Shown: one piece after another, positions 7,246 through 15,346 of the stretch | Layout of the letters: every line of letters begins with the position of its first letter | How positions within the stretch are numbered: position 1 is the stretch's first letter | Assembly: GCF_002216065.1 (NCBI RefSeq) | Contig: NZ_CP022282.1 | Location: forward strand, 1,488,001-1,552,000 | Origin: Chryseobacterium sp. T16E-39 | GTDB lineage: Bacteria; Bacteroidota; Bacteroidia; Flavobacteriales; Weeksellaceae | Direction of reading: 5' to 3' | Length of the DNA stretch: 64,000 nt | Notes under the pieces: generated by a model | The model's database searches: none | What the model was told of the DNA's origin: nothing | The model's input: only the letters and a program-made list of their open reading frames with translations | Program-made: the position numbers and the translations under genes

Positions 7246-9231
7246 TTATAATAAATTATCATCAACCATATTAGGAAGAGTAACTTTTAAATTCGGTTCT
7301 ACTTCCATTGCTCTTTTGATTGCAAAGATGGCACCTTCATTTCTAGCCCAACTCCTTCTTGAAATTCCGTTATTGACATCCCAGAAAAGCATAGATTTCA
7401 ATCTTCTGTCTGCTTCAGCACTTCCGTCTAGTAACATTCCAAAACCTCCGTTGATCACTTCTCCCCATCCAACACCACCGCCATTGTGAATAGACACCCA
7501 GGTTGCCCCACGGAAACTGTCACCAATCACATTATGGATAGCCATATCCGCAGTAAATCTTGAACCGTCATAAATATTTGAAGTTTCTCTGTAAGGAGAA
7601 TCTGTTCCTGATACATCATGGTGATCTCTTCCTAAAACTACCGGACCAATTTCTCCGCTTTTTATCGCTTTATTGAATGCCTCCGCAATTTTCATTCTTC
7701 CCTCTGCATCAGCATAAAGAATTCTTGCCTGAGAACCTACGACAAGTTTGTTCTCCTGCGCTCCTTTGATCCATTGAATATTATCTTTCATTTGCTGCTG
7801 AATCTCTTCAGGAGAGTTCTTCTGAATCTCTTCTAAGATCTGACAAGCAATTTCATCTGTCTTTTGAAGATCTTCCGGTTTTCCACTTGTACAAACCCAA
7901 CGGAAAGGTCCAAATCCATAGTCAAAACACATAGGTCCCATAATATCCTGAACATAGCTCGGAAATTTAAATTCTCTGCCTAAGGTAGGATTATCCGCCA
8001 TGACATCCGCTCCTGCTCTGGATGCCTCTAATAAAAAGGCATTTCCATAATCAAAGAAATAGGTTCCCTTTTCTGTATGTTTATTAATTGCAGCAGCATG
8101 TCTCCTTAAAGTTTCCTGAACTTTCTCTTTAAATAATTCAGGATCTTCAGCCATCATCGTATTCGATTCTTCAAAACTTTGTCCCACAGGATAATATCCT
8201 CCAGCCCATGGATTATGAAGAGAAGTCTGATCAGAACCTATATCGATTCTTAAATCTTCTTCATCAAATTTTTCCCAAACCTCAACAATATTTCCAAGGT
8301 ATGCCAACGAAACCGTTTCTTTATTTTCCTGCGCTTTTTTTACTCTTGTTACCAGTTCGTCTACATTGTCATGGATTTCATTCACCCATTTCTGATCGTG
8401 GCGGATCTTTGTGATCTTAGGGTTTACCTCAGCACAGACGGTAATACACCCTGCAATATTTCCTGCTTTTGGTTGTGCACCACTCATTCCTCCTAACCCA
8501 GAGGTTACAAATAGGCCTCCCTTCGTTTCCTTTTTTATCTTCCTGAAAGCATTAAGAACGGTAATGGTTGTACCATGAACAATCCCCTGTGGCCCGATAT
8601 ACATATAACTTCCCGCAGTCATCTGTCCATACTGAGAAACCCCTAATGCATTGAACTTTTCCCAATCGTCCGGTTTTGAATAATTTGGAATCACCATTCC
8701 ATTGGTTACCACTACTCTAGGTGCATCTTTATGTGAAGGAAATAATCCCATCGGATGCCCTGAGTACATCGTCAGGGTCTGCTCATCTGTCATCTCAGAC
8801 AAATACTTCATCGTTAAAAGGTATTGTGCCCAATTTTGGAAAACAGCTCCGTTTCCGCCATATGTGATGAGTTCGTGTGGATGCTGTGCAACTGCATAAT
8901 CAAGATTATTCTGAATCATCAGCATAATCGATTTAGCCTGTTCAGATTTTCCTGGATAATCAGTAATCGGCCTTGCCTTCATTTCATAATCCGGACGGAA
9001 ACGATACATGTAAATTCTACCATATTTTTCTAATTCTTCTTTAAATTCCGGTAGTAATTCAGCGTGAAATTGGGGATCGAAATATCGTAAAGCATTTTTC
9101 AACGCTAGCTTTTTCTCCTCCTCACCTAAAATTTCTTTACGCTTGGGAGCATGATTAATATTCGTTTCGTATGGTTTTGGTTGTGGCAACTGATTAGGTA
9201 TACCCTGTTGTATCTGTTCTTGAAAAGTCAT
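7246..9231 (-). CDS. hutU: Urocanate hydratase
   Basis: The enzyme converts urocanate to 4-imidazolone-5-propionate, the second step of histidine breakdown, using tightly bound NAD as an electrophile. Family landmarks are YGGNGAVFQNWAQY, the SGHPMGLFPSH stretch, the NAD-loop region GLGGMSGAQPKA, and the active-site region FGPFRWVCTSG with the conserved Cys. Near the C-terminus come DHHDVSGTDSPYRET and GGGVGWGEVINGG. At 661 residues it is the long form found in Bacteroidota rather than the roughly 555-residue Pseudomonas type. No other hut gene lies in the window, so the rest of the pathway must be elsewhere. It has its own promoter and terminator. Confidence 0.97.
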   Translation of the reverse strand: MTFQEQIQQGIPNQLPQPKPYETNINHAPKRKEILGEEEKKLALKNALRYFDPQFHAELLPEFKEELEKYGRIYMYRFRPDYEMKARPITDYPGKSEQAKSIMLMIQNNLDYAVAQHPHELITYGGNGAVFQNWAQYLLTMKYLSEMTDEQTLTMYSGHPMGLFPSHKDAPRVVVTNGMVIPNYSKPDDWEKFNALGVSQYGQMTAGSYMYIGPQGIVHGTTITVLNAFRKIKKETKGGLFVTSGLGGMSGAQPKAGNIAGCITVCAEVNPKITKIRHDQKWVNEIHDNVDELVTRVKKAQENKETVSLAYLGNIVEVWEKFDEEDLRIDIGSDQTSLHNPWAGGYYPVGQSFEESNTMMAEDPELFKEKVQETLRRHAAAINKHTEKGTYFFDYGNAFLLEASRAGADVMADNPTLGREFKFPSYVQDIMGPMCFDYGFGPFRWVCTSGKPEDLQKTDEIACQILEEIQKNSPEEIQQQMKDNIQWIKGAQENKLVVGSQARILYADAEGRMKIAEAFNKAIKSGEIGPVVLGRDHHDVSGTDSPYRETSNIYDGSRFTADMAIHNVIGDSFRGATWVSIHNGGGVGWGEVINGGFGMLLDGSAEADRRLKSMLFWDVNNGISRRSWARNEGAIFAIKRAMEVEPNLKVTLPNMVDDNLL

Positions 9232-9268
9232 AACTATATTGAAGTTCTACGTTTAAAATTCAAAGTTT

Positions 9269-9300
9269 TAAAGATATTCAAAATAGAAAATATAATGCAA
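9269..9300 (-). promoter_or_regulatory. Promoter candidate for hutU
   Basis: Read on the minus strand, TTG (9300-9298), a 21-base spacer and TATCTTTA (9276-9269) fit the Bacteroidota -33/-7 arrangement. This gives a leader of about 30 bases before the ATG at 9231. Confidence 0.55.
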
Positions 9301-9331
9301 AGAAAACATGAAAAATTCCCCTCTCAGGGAT

Positions 9332-9365
9332 GGCTAATTATTGTAATTAGCCTAAATTACAATAA
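9332..9365. repeat. Two overlapping, mutually exclusive inverted repeats upstream of hutU
   Basis: GGCTAATTA/TAATTAGCC (9332-9340 with 9344-9352) is a perfect 9-bp stem. TTATTGTAATT/AATTACAATAA (9338-9348 with 9355-9365) is a perfect 11-bp stem that reuses the same central bases, so only one can form at a time. The element lies about 32 bases upstream of the predicted hutU -33 box. As DNA it could be a regulator site with two half-sites. The remainder of 9366-9505 shows nothing recognisable. Confidence 0.7.
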
Positions 9366-9505
9366 CCACTTTGTTTAAAAATGATAATTTCCGCCGATAA
9401 AGCCTTCCAATCCCAACCACTCCTCTTGTAACCAAAGCCCCCTTAAAAAAAAGAATGATAGATTCTTAAAAAAATGTGATTGCATCTTATTTTCACAAAC
9501 TGATA

Positions 9506-9534
9506 ATAAAAAACCTTACTCGCTTGAGTAAGGT
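9506..9534 (-). terminator. Terminator of the acidic protein gene
   Basis: ACCTTACTC (9513-9521) pairs with GAGTAAGGT (9526-9534) around GCTT. On the minus strand the stem is followed by a T-run. It lies 27 bases beyond the stop of the gene at 9562. Confidence 0.85.
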
Positions 9535-9561
9535 CTGATCTATATCGTTTCATTGAATACT

Positions 9562-9855
9562 TTATGTAAGAACATCATCATTTTCTTCTTCATGATCGTC
9601 ATTGTTATCACTGGTACTCCAATAATTATTTTCTTCATCTTCTGATCCTACTTCTTCCATATCATCATCTTCCTCAGAACCCGGAACATCCAGATCCATT
9701 TCCATCTCATAATCATCTTCATTTTCATTCAGAATAGGATTTCCATCGCCATCTAAAGGAATATGTTTTTCTTTATTGAAGAAATCTTCGTTGGGATTAT
9801 AATCCATTTCTCTTAATCTTCTATTTTGCTCGTTGATGTTATCTTCTGGTATCAT
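9562..9855 (-). CDS. Highly acidic small protein
   Basis: This 97-residue protein is nearly half Asp, Glu and Asn, with the C-terminal 50 residues almost pure acid (runs such as GSEEDDDMEEVGSEDEENN). The N-terminal third is more ordinary and includes a Gly/Asp-rich turn, HIPLDGDGNPIL. No membrane helix, signal or enzymatic motif is visible, and most of the chain is probably disordered. Homologous acidic ORFs of this kind are usual in flavobacteria without assigned function. It is a single-gene unit with its own terminator, on the same strand as the downstream hutU and the upstream dehydrogenase. Confidence 0.7.
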   Translation of the reverse strand: MIPEDNINEQNRRLREMDYNPNEDFFNKEKHIPLDGDGNPILNENEDDYEMEMDLDVPGSEEDDDMEEVGSEDEENNYWSTSDNNDDHEEENDDVLT

Positions 9856-9909
9856 ACTATTAGTATTTAGTGTTGACTCATATAAAACAAAAATAATTCC
9901 AAGTTGTAT

Positions 9910-10887
9910 TTAATTGCCTGAATAAATGTCAGGATTAACACAATGAGGCATTCTTTCTCCTTTTGAAAATGCAATTATATTTTCAGCTGCTAATTTTGCC
10001 ATTCCATTTCTTGCTTCAACCGTAGCTGATCCAATATGCGGAAGGACACAAACACTTGAAAGTTCCAATATAGGATCATCTTTTACAATAGGTTCCGGAT
10101 TGGTAACATCTAAACCGGCACCCCATATTTCCCTGGAAACCAATGCCTCATACAAATCATTTTGATGGTGAAATCCACCTCTCGCCGTATTGATAAAAAT
10201 CGCATTGGGTTTCATGTTTTTAAAAACAGAACCATTGAAAAGATCTTTATTTTCAGGTTTGAAATTAGCATGAATACTTAAAACATCAGAACGTTCGATT
10301 AACTCCTCAAAGGAAACATACTTTGCATCGAGTTCTTTTTCAGCTTCCTCATTACGATGCCTGTTGTGATAAATAATATTCATATCAAAAGCCTTCGATG
10401 ATTTTTTTGCCATTTCAAAACCGATCCTTCCCAGCCCAAAAATACCTAAAGTCTTTCCATAGAGTTCCTGTCCTAATGCATGAAGAGGATCAAAATCCCC
10501 CCAATTGCCATCTTTCACTTTCTGGTAATTATAACTGGCTCTTCTTGCTACGGACTGCATTAATAAAAAAGCTACATCAGATGTTGCTTTACTCAGCACA
10601 TCCGGTGTATTTCCAATCGGTATACTTTTATGAGTAGCCGCTTTAACATCCACATGATCAAAACCAACTGAATACAATGCAATAGCCTTTACATTAGGGC
10701 ACTGTTCAAAAAAGTCCTTATCAAAGGAATGAACTCCAACATTTAAAATTGCATCTGTATTTTTACAATAGCTCAACCACTCTTCCTTAGAAAGATTTTC
10801 ATTTTCCGGTATGATCACTTCTACACCTGCTTCTTCAAGCAATTTTATTCCTATTTCAGGAATCCTTTTATTGAGGAATACTTTCAT
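9910..10887 (-). CDS. D-2-hydroxyacid dehydrogenase, NAD-dependent
   Basis: The protein reduces 2-keto acids to D-2-hydroxyacids or the reverse, and is of the D-lactate/glyoxylate reductase type. It shows the two-domain pattern with the Rossmann motif GIFGLGRIG, the substrate Arg in FINTARGG, the Asp/Glu of AGLDVTNPEPI and the catalytic His in LPHIGSAT. I place the start at the ATG at 10887 (325 residues, MKVFLNKRIPE), because the in-frame ATG at 10929 adds a tail that overlaps the terminator hairpin of the upstream gene. Exact substrate is uncertain. Candidates are hydroxypyruvate, glyoxylate and 2-ketogluconate. Confidence 0.9.
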   Translation of the reverse strand: MKVFLNKRIPEIGIKLLEEAGVEVIIPENENLSKEEWLSYCKNTDAILNVGVHSFDKDFFEQCPNVKAIALYSVGFDHVDVKAATHKSIPIGNTPDVLSKATSDVAFLLMQSVARRASYNYQKVKDGNWGDFDPLHALGQELYGKTLGIFGLGRIGFEMAKKSSKAFDMNIIYHNRHRNEEAEKELDAKYVSFEELIERSDVLSIHANFKPENKDLFNGSVFKNMKPNAIFINTARGGFHHQNDLYEALVSREIWGAGLDVTNPEPIVKDDPILELSSVCVLPHIGSATVEARNGMAKLAAENIIAFSKGERMPHCVNPDIYSGN

Positions 10888-10912
10888 TATACACAATTTA
10901 TTTTTTTCCAAT

Positions 10913-10942
10913 AAAAAAACCTCACTCATTGTATAAGTGAGG
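10913..10942 (-). terminator. Terminator of the small gene at 10962
   Basis: CCTCACT (10920-10926) pairs with AGTGAGG (10936-10942). On the minus strand a seven-T run follows the stem. It lies 20 bases after the stop of the 53-residue ORF, which supports that ORF being a gene. Confidence 0.8.
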
Positions 10943-10961
10943 CTTAACTTTAATATAAAAA

Positions 10962-11123
10962 TTACTTCTTCTCTTCTGATCTTTTTTTATTCTCCCTAAC
11001 TTCGAAAAACATTTCCTGAGTATCTCCCGAAACATCTTTTACAGATTTTTGTGCATAGCTCATAAATTCATGTTTTGTTTCTTCATTATTAAGAGATCTC
11101 GTTATAAATACTTCAATATTCAT
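10962..11123 (-). CDS. Small hypothetical protein, 53 residues
   Basis: ATG at 11123 and TAA at 10964-10962 enclose 53 codons reading MNIEVFITRSLNNEETKHEF and ending in a strongly basic/acidic tail (ENKKRSEEKK). No domain is recognised. Evidence for a real gene is the open frame with sensible composition and a proper factor-independent terminator directly behind it, which would otherwise have no gene to serve. There is no signal or membrane segment. Region 11124-11227 upstream holds nothing else I can name. Confidence 0.5.
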   Translation of the reverse strand: MNIEVFITRSLNNEETKHEFMSYAQKSVKDVSGDTQEMFFEVRENKKRSEEKK

Positions 11124-11227
11124 TCCGAAAATCATTCAGAAAGTGATTCCAGATGATCTCCTTTTTTCAATCCTCCATTACAAAAAGGATAGAAGCTATA
11201 ATAGATTTTTTGAATGATAAACAAAAT

Positions 11228-11623
11228 TTATATTAACCGTATCAATTCTCCTTTTCTTTTGACAATGTTTTTATAGTCCCACTGAATGCGTTGCGATTTT
11301 TCAAGCCATCTTTTCAGATCAGCTTCATCAATTTGCTCTGGTGATGTATATCTGATCTCCGCAGCCTTAAAAGAACCTTCTACTTTCAGGTCGCTTTCCT
11401 CAAAAGATTGTCCACTCCAAAATAATAAGCGTACAGAATCTTTCAACTTACTATACCCAACAATAGGATTTCCATCTAAAAACCAAACGGGATGTCTGTG
11501 CCAGATTTTATTTTCAGCCTCCTGCAGCTGATGACCGATAATCACAGAGAGTTTTTTGCAGATTTCCTGATCCGATTCTTTCGATTGTGTATTGTTATAA
11601 TCTATTGTATCGGGATGTATCAT
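11228..11623 (-). CDS. DUF1801 family protein (YdhG/YjhX-like fold)
   Basis: This 131-residue cytosolic protein has the DUF1801 pattern. Helices early on are followed by NKIWHRHPVWFLDGNPIVGYSKLKDSVRLLFWSGQSF, in which the W-x-x-P-x-W/F and L-x-F-W elements are typical. The family forms small alpha/beta domains of unclear function. The start lies just 3 bases after the stop codon of the L-isoaspartate methyltransferase gene, so the two are co-transcribed. Confidence 0.85.
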   Translation of the reverse strand: MIHPDTIDYNNTQSKESDQEICKKLSVIIGHQLQEAENKIWHRHPVWFLDGNPIVGYSKLKDSVRLLFWSGQSFEESDLKVEGSFKAAEIRYTSPEQIDEADLKRWLEKSQRIQWDYKNIVKRKGELIRLI

Positions 11624-11626
11624 ATT

Positions 11627-12280
11627 TTATGTATTGGTATTGTTAAGCATTGGAACAAACTTATATGCACCAAACTCTTCTTTTTCAATCTCCGTTGGAG
11701 AAATTTTTGTAAACCTATATAATACCTGTTCATCAGTAGGTCCTAACGGAATAACCATTTTTCCGCCCACTTTCAATTGCTTTAATAATTCAGTCGGCAG
11801 TACAGAAGCTCCGCATGTTACAATGATCTTATCAAAGGGAGCAAATGTTGGCAATCCGGCAAAGCCGTCCCCAAAACTCTGAAATTTTGGAAAAAGGTGA
11901 AGTTCCCTCAGTTTTTTCTTAGAAAAATCAAATAAATCTTTCTGTCTTTCTACTGTATACACCAAAGCTTTCATCGTTAAAAGAACAGCAGTCTGATACC
12001 CACACCCAGTTCCGATTTCAAGGACTTTTTCTCCGGGTGTTACTTGTAAAAGCTCCGATTGCTCAGCAACCGTTGAAGGGTGAGAAATGGTTTGATGAGC
12101 CAGAATAGGAAAAGCACGGTCTTCGTAGGCATAGTCTTCAAAAATACTTTCAATAAAAAGATGCCTCGGAACTTCATTCATGGCCGAAAGTACATTTTTA
12201 TCTGTAATCCCAATTCTTTGTTGAAGATATTCAACTAAAATTTTTCTTTTTCCTTTATGTACAAACGAATCTTGCGTCAT
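11627..12280 (-). CDS. pcm: Protein-L-isoaspartate O-methyltransferase
   Basis: The enzyme repairs age-damaged proteins by methylating L-isoaspartyl residues with S-adenosylmethionine. The family-specific HPSTVAEQSELLQ segment precedes the SAM-binding motif I VLEIGTGCGYQTAVL. Later come VERQKDLFDFSKKKL, FDKIIVTCGAS and LKVGGKMVIPLG, all in standard order. I chose the ATG at 12280 (217 residues, MTQDSFVHKGKRK), which matches usual lengths. An in-frame ATG at 12319 would add 13 unusual residues. The gene is first in a pair with the DUF1801 gene. Confidence 0.95.
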   Translation of the reverse strand: MTQDSFVHKGKRKILVEYLQQRIGITDKNVLSAMNEVPRHLFIESIFEDYAYEDRAFPILAHQTISHPSTVAEQSELLQVTPGEKVLEIGTGCGYQTAVLLTMKALVYTVERQKDLFDFSKKKLRELHLFPKFQSFGDGFAGLPTFAPFDKIIVTCGASVLPTELLKQLKVGGKMVIPLGPTDEQVLYRFTKISPTEIEKEEFGAYKFVPMLNNTNT

Positions 12281-12440
12281 TAAATAATAGTTATTAGGTT
12301 GCTGATGGTAGTTCCTCACAAAAATAAGAATTAGATTTTAGATTTCAGGAAACCTCCGGAATTTTTGCTGATTAAAGTCAAAAGTCTTTATATCTAAAAT
12401 ATCATACCTAATGTATATCTTTACAAAAATTAAAAAAGCT

Positions 12441-13403
12441 ATGTTGAAAGCAGGTTTGGTAGGCGCCGGACATTTGGGAAAAATACACTTAAAACTTCTC
12501 AATCAATCAGATAAGTATGATTTTGTAGGTTTCCATGATAAAGATGTAGAAAACGGAAAAAAAATAGAAGCCGAATTCGGTTACAAATATTTCGAAAACT
12601 TCGATGATTTATTGAATCAGATCGATATGTTGGATATTGTAACACCCACGGTTTATCATTACGATTACGCATTAAAAGCAATTGAAAAAGGATTGCATTT
12701 TTTCATTGAAAAGCCTGTAACGCAAACGCTTCAGCAAGCAGAGGAGATCCTTTACAAATGTCGTGAAAATGGGATAAAAGCTCAGGTAGGCCATGTTGAA
12801 AGATACAATCCCGCCTTTATGGCAACCAAGGAATATATCAAAAATCCAATGTTTATTGAAATTCACAGGTTGGCAGAATTCAATCCCAGGGGAACAGATG
12901 TTTCTGTAGTACTGGACTTGATGATACACGACCTGGATATTTTACTGAGCATGGTGAGATCAAAAGTAAAAGCAATCCATGCCAGTGGTGTCTGTGTAGT
13001 AAGTAAAACTCCGGATATTGCGAATGCTAGAATAGAATTTGAAAATGGATGTGTTGCCAATCTTACCACTTCAAGAATTTCTATGAAGGCGATGAGAAAA
13101 AGCCGTTTCTTCCAGAAAGATGCCTATATCTCGGTTGACTTCCTTGAGAAAAAGGCAGAAGTCATCCGAATGAAAGATGCCCCTGAGACCCCTACTCCAT
13201 TTGATATGATCATTGAAAATGCTGATGGTGAAAAGAACCAGATCTTATTTGAATATCCAAACATCCAGCCTAACAATGCTATTTTAGATGAGCTCAATTC
13301 GTTTGCAGATTCTATCACCGAAAATAAAAATGTAGAAGTATCACTGGAAGATGGTACGGAGGCATTAAAGGTTGCTTTAGAAATCATGAAACTGATAAGC
13401 TAA
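12441..13403 (+). CDS. Gfo/Idh/MocA-family oxidoreductase
   Basis: This NAD(P)-dependent sugar or cyclitol oxidoreductase shows the N-terminal Rossmann motif GLVGAGHLGKIHLKLL, the catalytic-site EKPVTQTLQQAE, and a C-terminal alpha/beta domain with MIHDLDILL. I start it at the ATG at 12441 (320 residues, MLKAGLVGAGHLG). The earlier in-frame ATG at 12411 falls inside the promoter-like stretch TATCTTTAC, and its ten extra residues do not fit the family. Substrate is not predictable. It has its own terminator and no operon partner. Confidence 0.9.
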   Translation: MLKAGLVGAGHLGKIHLKLLNQSDKYDFVGFHDKDVENGKKIEAEFGYKYFENFDDLLNQIDMLDIVTPTVYHYDYALKAIEKGLHFFIEKPVTQTLQQAEEILYKCRENGIKAQVGHVERYNPAFMATKEYIKNPMFIEIHRLAEFNPRGTDVSVVLDLMIHDLDILLSMVRSKVKAIHASGVCVVSKTPDIANARIEFENGCVANLTTSRISMKAMRKSRFFQKDAYISVDFLEKKAEVIRMKDAPETPTPFDMIIENADGEKNQILFEYPNIQPNNAILDELNSFADSITENKNVEVSLEDGTEALKVALEIMKLIS

Positions 13404-13424
13404 GTAACAATAGCTATAAAAAAC

Positions 13425-13465
13425 ATTCCTCTTTAAATTGTTCATATATTTAAAGAGGAATTTTA
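13425..13465 (+). terminator. Terminator of the Gfo/Idh gene
   Basis: ATTCCTCTTTAAA (13425-13437) pairs with TTTAAAGAGGAAT (13449-13461) over an 11-base loop, and a T-rich tail follows. Confidence 0.85.
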
Positions 13466-13488
13466 ATTTTTATTCAATATTTTTTAAA

Positions 13489-13496
13489 TATATTTG
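13489..13496 (+). promoter_or_regulatory. -7 box candidate for the GH5 gene
   Basis: TATATTTG is a full match to TAnnTTTG and lies 56 bases before the ATG. There is no clear TTG at the -33 distance. Confidence 0.4.
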
Positions 13497-13552
13497 TGAT
13501 TAGCAAACTTATAATTCTAAAAACAATCCCATAATCTTATAAAATCAATACT

Positions 13553-15283
13553 ATGAAAAGAACCATCCTAATTTCCGCTTTATTATTGTCTCAATTTGGG
13601 ACATCACAATTACTCAAGACAAGCGGTCAAAAGATCGTAAATGACAAAGGTGAAAATATCCAGCTTAAGGGGCTCGGTTTGGGAGGATGGATGTTGCAGG
13701 AGGGCTATATGCTGAAAACAGCAGATTTTGCCGGTCCTCAATATAAAATCAAACAGAAGATCTCTGAACTGATTGGTGAGGAGGGAATGAAAGAATTTTA
13801 TAAATCTTATTGGAAAAATGGAATTACCAAGCAGGATATTGATTTGCTTGCAAAAGCAGGCTTTAATTCCGTAAGGCTTCCGATGCATTATAATTTGTAT
13901 ACACTCCCGATTGAAAAAGAACCGGTAAAGGGCCAGAATACATGGCTTGAAGAGGGTTTTAAAATGACTGATGATCTTTTGAAGTGGTGTGCCGATAATA
14001 AAATGTATCTGATCCTGGATTTACACGCACTTCCCGGGGGGCAGGGAAATGATGTAAACATTTCTGATAACGACAAATCTAAACCATCACTTTGGGAAAG
14101 TGAGGAGAATCAGAAAAAGACCATTGCTTTCTGGAAGAAGCTTGCAGAACGTTATAAAGATGAGCCCTGGATAGGAGGTTATGACCTCATTAACGAACCT
14201 AACATCAATTTCACGGGGAAAAACCCAAATGGAACAGATGAAATGTCTAACGCTCCCCTATGGAAATTCCAGAAAGAGATCACAGAAGCCATTCGTGAAG
14301 TGGACAAAAAGCACATCATCATTCTCGAAGGAAACGGATGGGGAAATAACTATAATGGGCTGACTCCACTTTGGGATAATAATCTTGTTTTCAGTTTCCA
14401 TAAATATTGGAATAATAATGATGATGCAACGATAAAGGGAATCCTTGATTTAAGAGAGAAACATAATATTCCGATCTGGCTGGGAGAAACCGGAGAAAAC
14501 TCCAATGTATGGTTTACAGAACTGATCCAGCTGATGAATAAACACAACATCGGTTATGCTTTCTGGCCAATGAAAAAGATTGATAATACAGCAGGAATTG
14601 CCAATGTAAAAATTACCCCTGAATACCAGAAACTTTTAGATTACTGGAAAAATGGTGGTGAAAAACCAACAAAAGAGTTTGCAACAAAAGCTTTAATGAA
14701 AATTGCTGACAACTATAAATTCAGCAACGTTGAAATAAAACAAGATGTTATCGATGCCATGTTCAGACAAATAACAGATGATTCTACAAAACCATTTAAA
14801 AACCATCAGGCACCTGGAAGAATTTTTGCTGCAGACTATGATTTGGGAAGAATGGGTTCTGCCTATATGGATAATGATTTTACCAACCTTTGGGTAAGCG
14901 ATCCGGCTAAAAGATCCGAATGGAATTCCGGTCACCAAATGAGAAATGATGGAGTTGATATCTATTTGTGTAAGGACAAGCCGAGCAATCAATACTACGT
15001 GGGAAAAACGGAAAAAGGAGAATGGCTGCAGTATACCATCAACAGTAAAACAGACAAAGGATACACTTTTGATATACGATATGCTGCAGGTAGTGATTCA
15101 AAAATAAGGATTGAAGATGCAGGAGGGAAACAACTCGCCACAGTTTCATTACCTTCAACAGGGGGGAAAGATCAGTGGAAAACAATCTCAGTTAAAGGTG
15201 TTAACCTGAAAAAAGGAGAAAACAAGATCAGGGTCATCTTTGAAAATGATGGTGTTGACCTCAATTACTTCGAATTAAAATAA
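13553..15283 (+). CDS. Secreted GH5-family glycoside hydrolase with C-terminal carbohydrate-binding domain
   Basis: The signal peptide (MKRTILISALLLSQFGTSQ) is followed by a TIM-barrel glycosidase. GH5 landmarks are the GGWMLQEGY start, AGFNSVRLPMHY, and LDLHALPGGQ. The acid/base Glu is E215 in DLINEPN, and the nucleophile is E312 in LGETGEN. After about residue 400 comes a beta-rich tail with features of a CBM6-like module (GEWLQYTI, FDIRYAAGSDSKIRI, and ENKIRVIFENDGVDLNYFEL at the end). The 576-residue enzyme probably attacks a beta-glucan or related polymer outside the cell, and could feed the beta-glucosidase of the SusC/D locus at 31.8-41 kb. It has its own terminator. Confidence 0.92.
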   Translation: MKRTILISALLLSQFGTSQLLKTSGQKIVNDKGENIQLKGLGLGGWMLQEGYMLKTADFAGPQYKIKQKISELIGEEGMKEFYKSYWKNGITKQDIDLLAKAGFNSVRLPMHYNLYTLPIEKEPVKGQNTWLEEGFKMTDDLLKWCADNKMYLILDLHALPGGQGNDVNISDNDKSKPSLWESEENQKKTIAFWKKLAERYKDEPWIGGYDLINEPNINFTGKNPNGTDEMSNAPLWKFQKEITEAIREVDKKHIIILEGNGWGNNYNGLTPLWDNNLVFSFHKYWNNNDDATIKGILDLREKHNIPIWLGETGENSNVWFTELIQLMNKHNIGYAFWPMKKIDNTAGIANVKITPEYQKLLDYWKNGGEKPTKEFATKALMKIADNYKFSNVEIKQDVIDAMFRQITDDSTKPFKNHQAPGRIFAADYDLGRMGSAYMDNDFTNLWVSDPAKRSEWNSGHQMRNDGVDIYLCKDKPSNQYYVGKTEKGEWLQYTINSKTDKGYTFDIRYAAGSDSKIRIEDAGGKQLATVSLPSTGGKDQWKTISVKGVNLKKGENKIRVIFENDGVDLNYFELK

Positions 15284-15300
15284 TAAATATCTTAAATTTC

Positions 15301-15334
15301 AAATCCCTTTAGAATCTAAAGGGATTTATTTTTT
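15301..15334 (+). terminator. Terminator of the GH5 gene
   Basis: AAATCCCTTTAGA (15301-15313) and TCTAAAGGGATTT (15315-15327) are perfectly complementary, and T-rich sequence follows. The beta-lactamase ATG begins only 13 bases later. Confidence 0.9.
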
Positions 15335-15346
15335 AAATTTACCCTT

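Noticed and set aside
9151..9378. Plus-strand ORF across the hutU promoter region
   Set aside because: It overlaps the antisense of hutU and the inverted repeats, and has no similarity to a known family.
12411..12440. Upstream ATG for the Gfo/Idh protein
   Set aside because: It falls in a promoter-like TATCTTTAC stretch, and the Rossmann motif fits the ATG at 12441.
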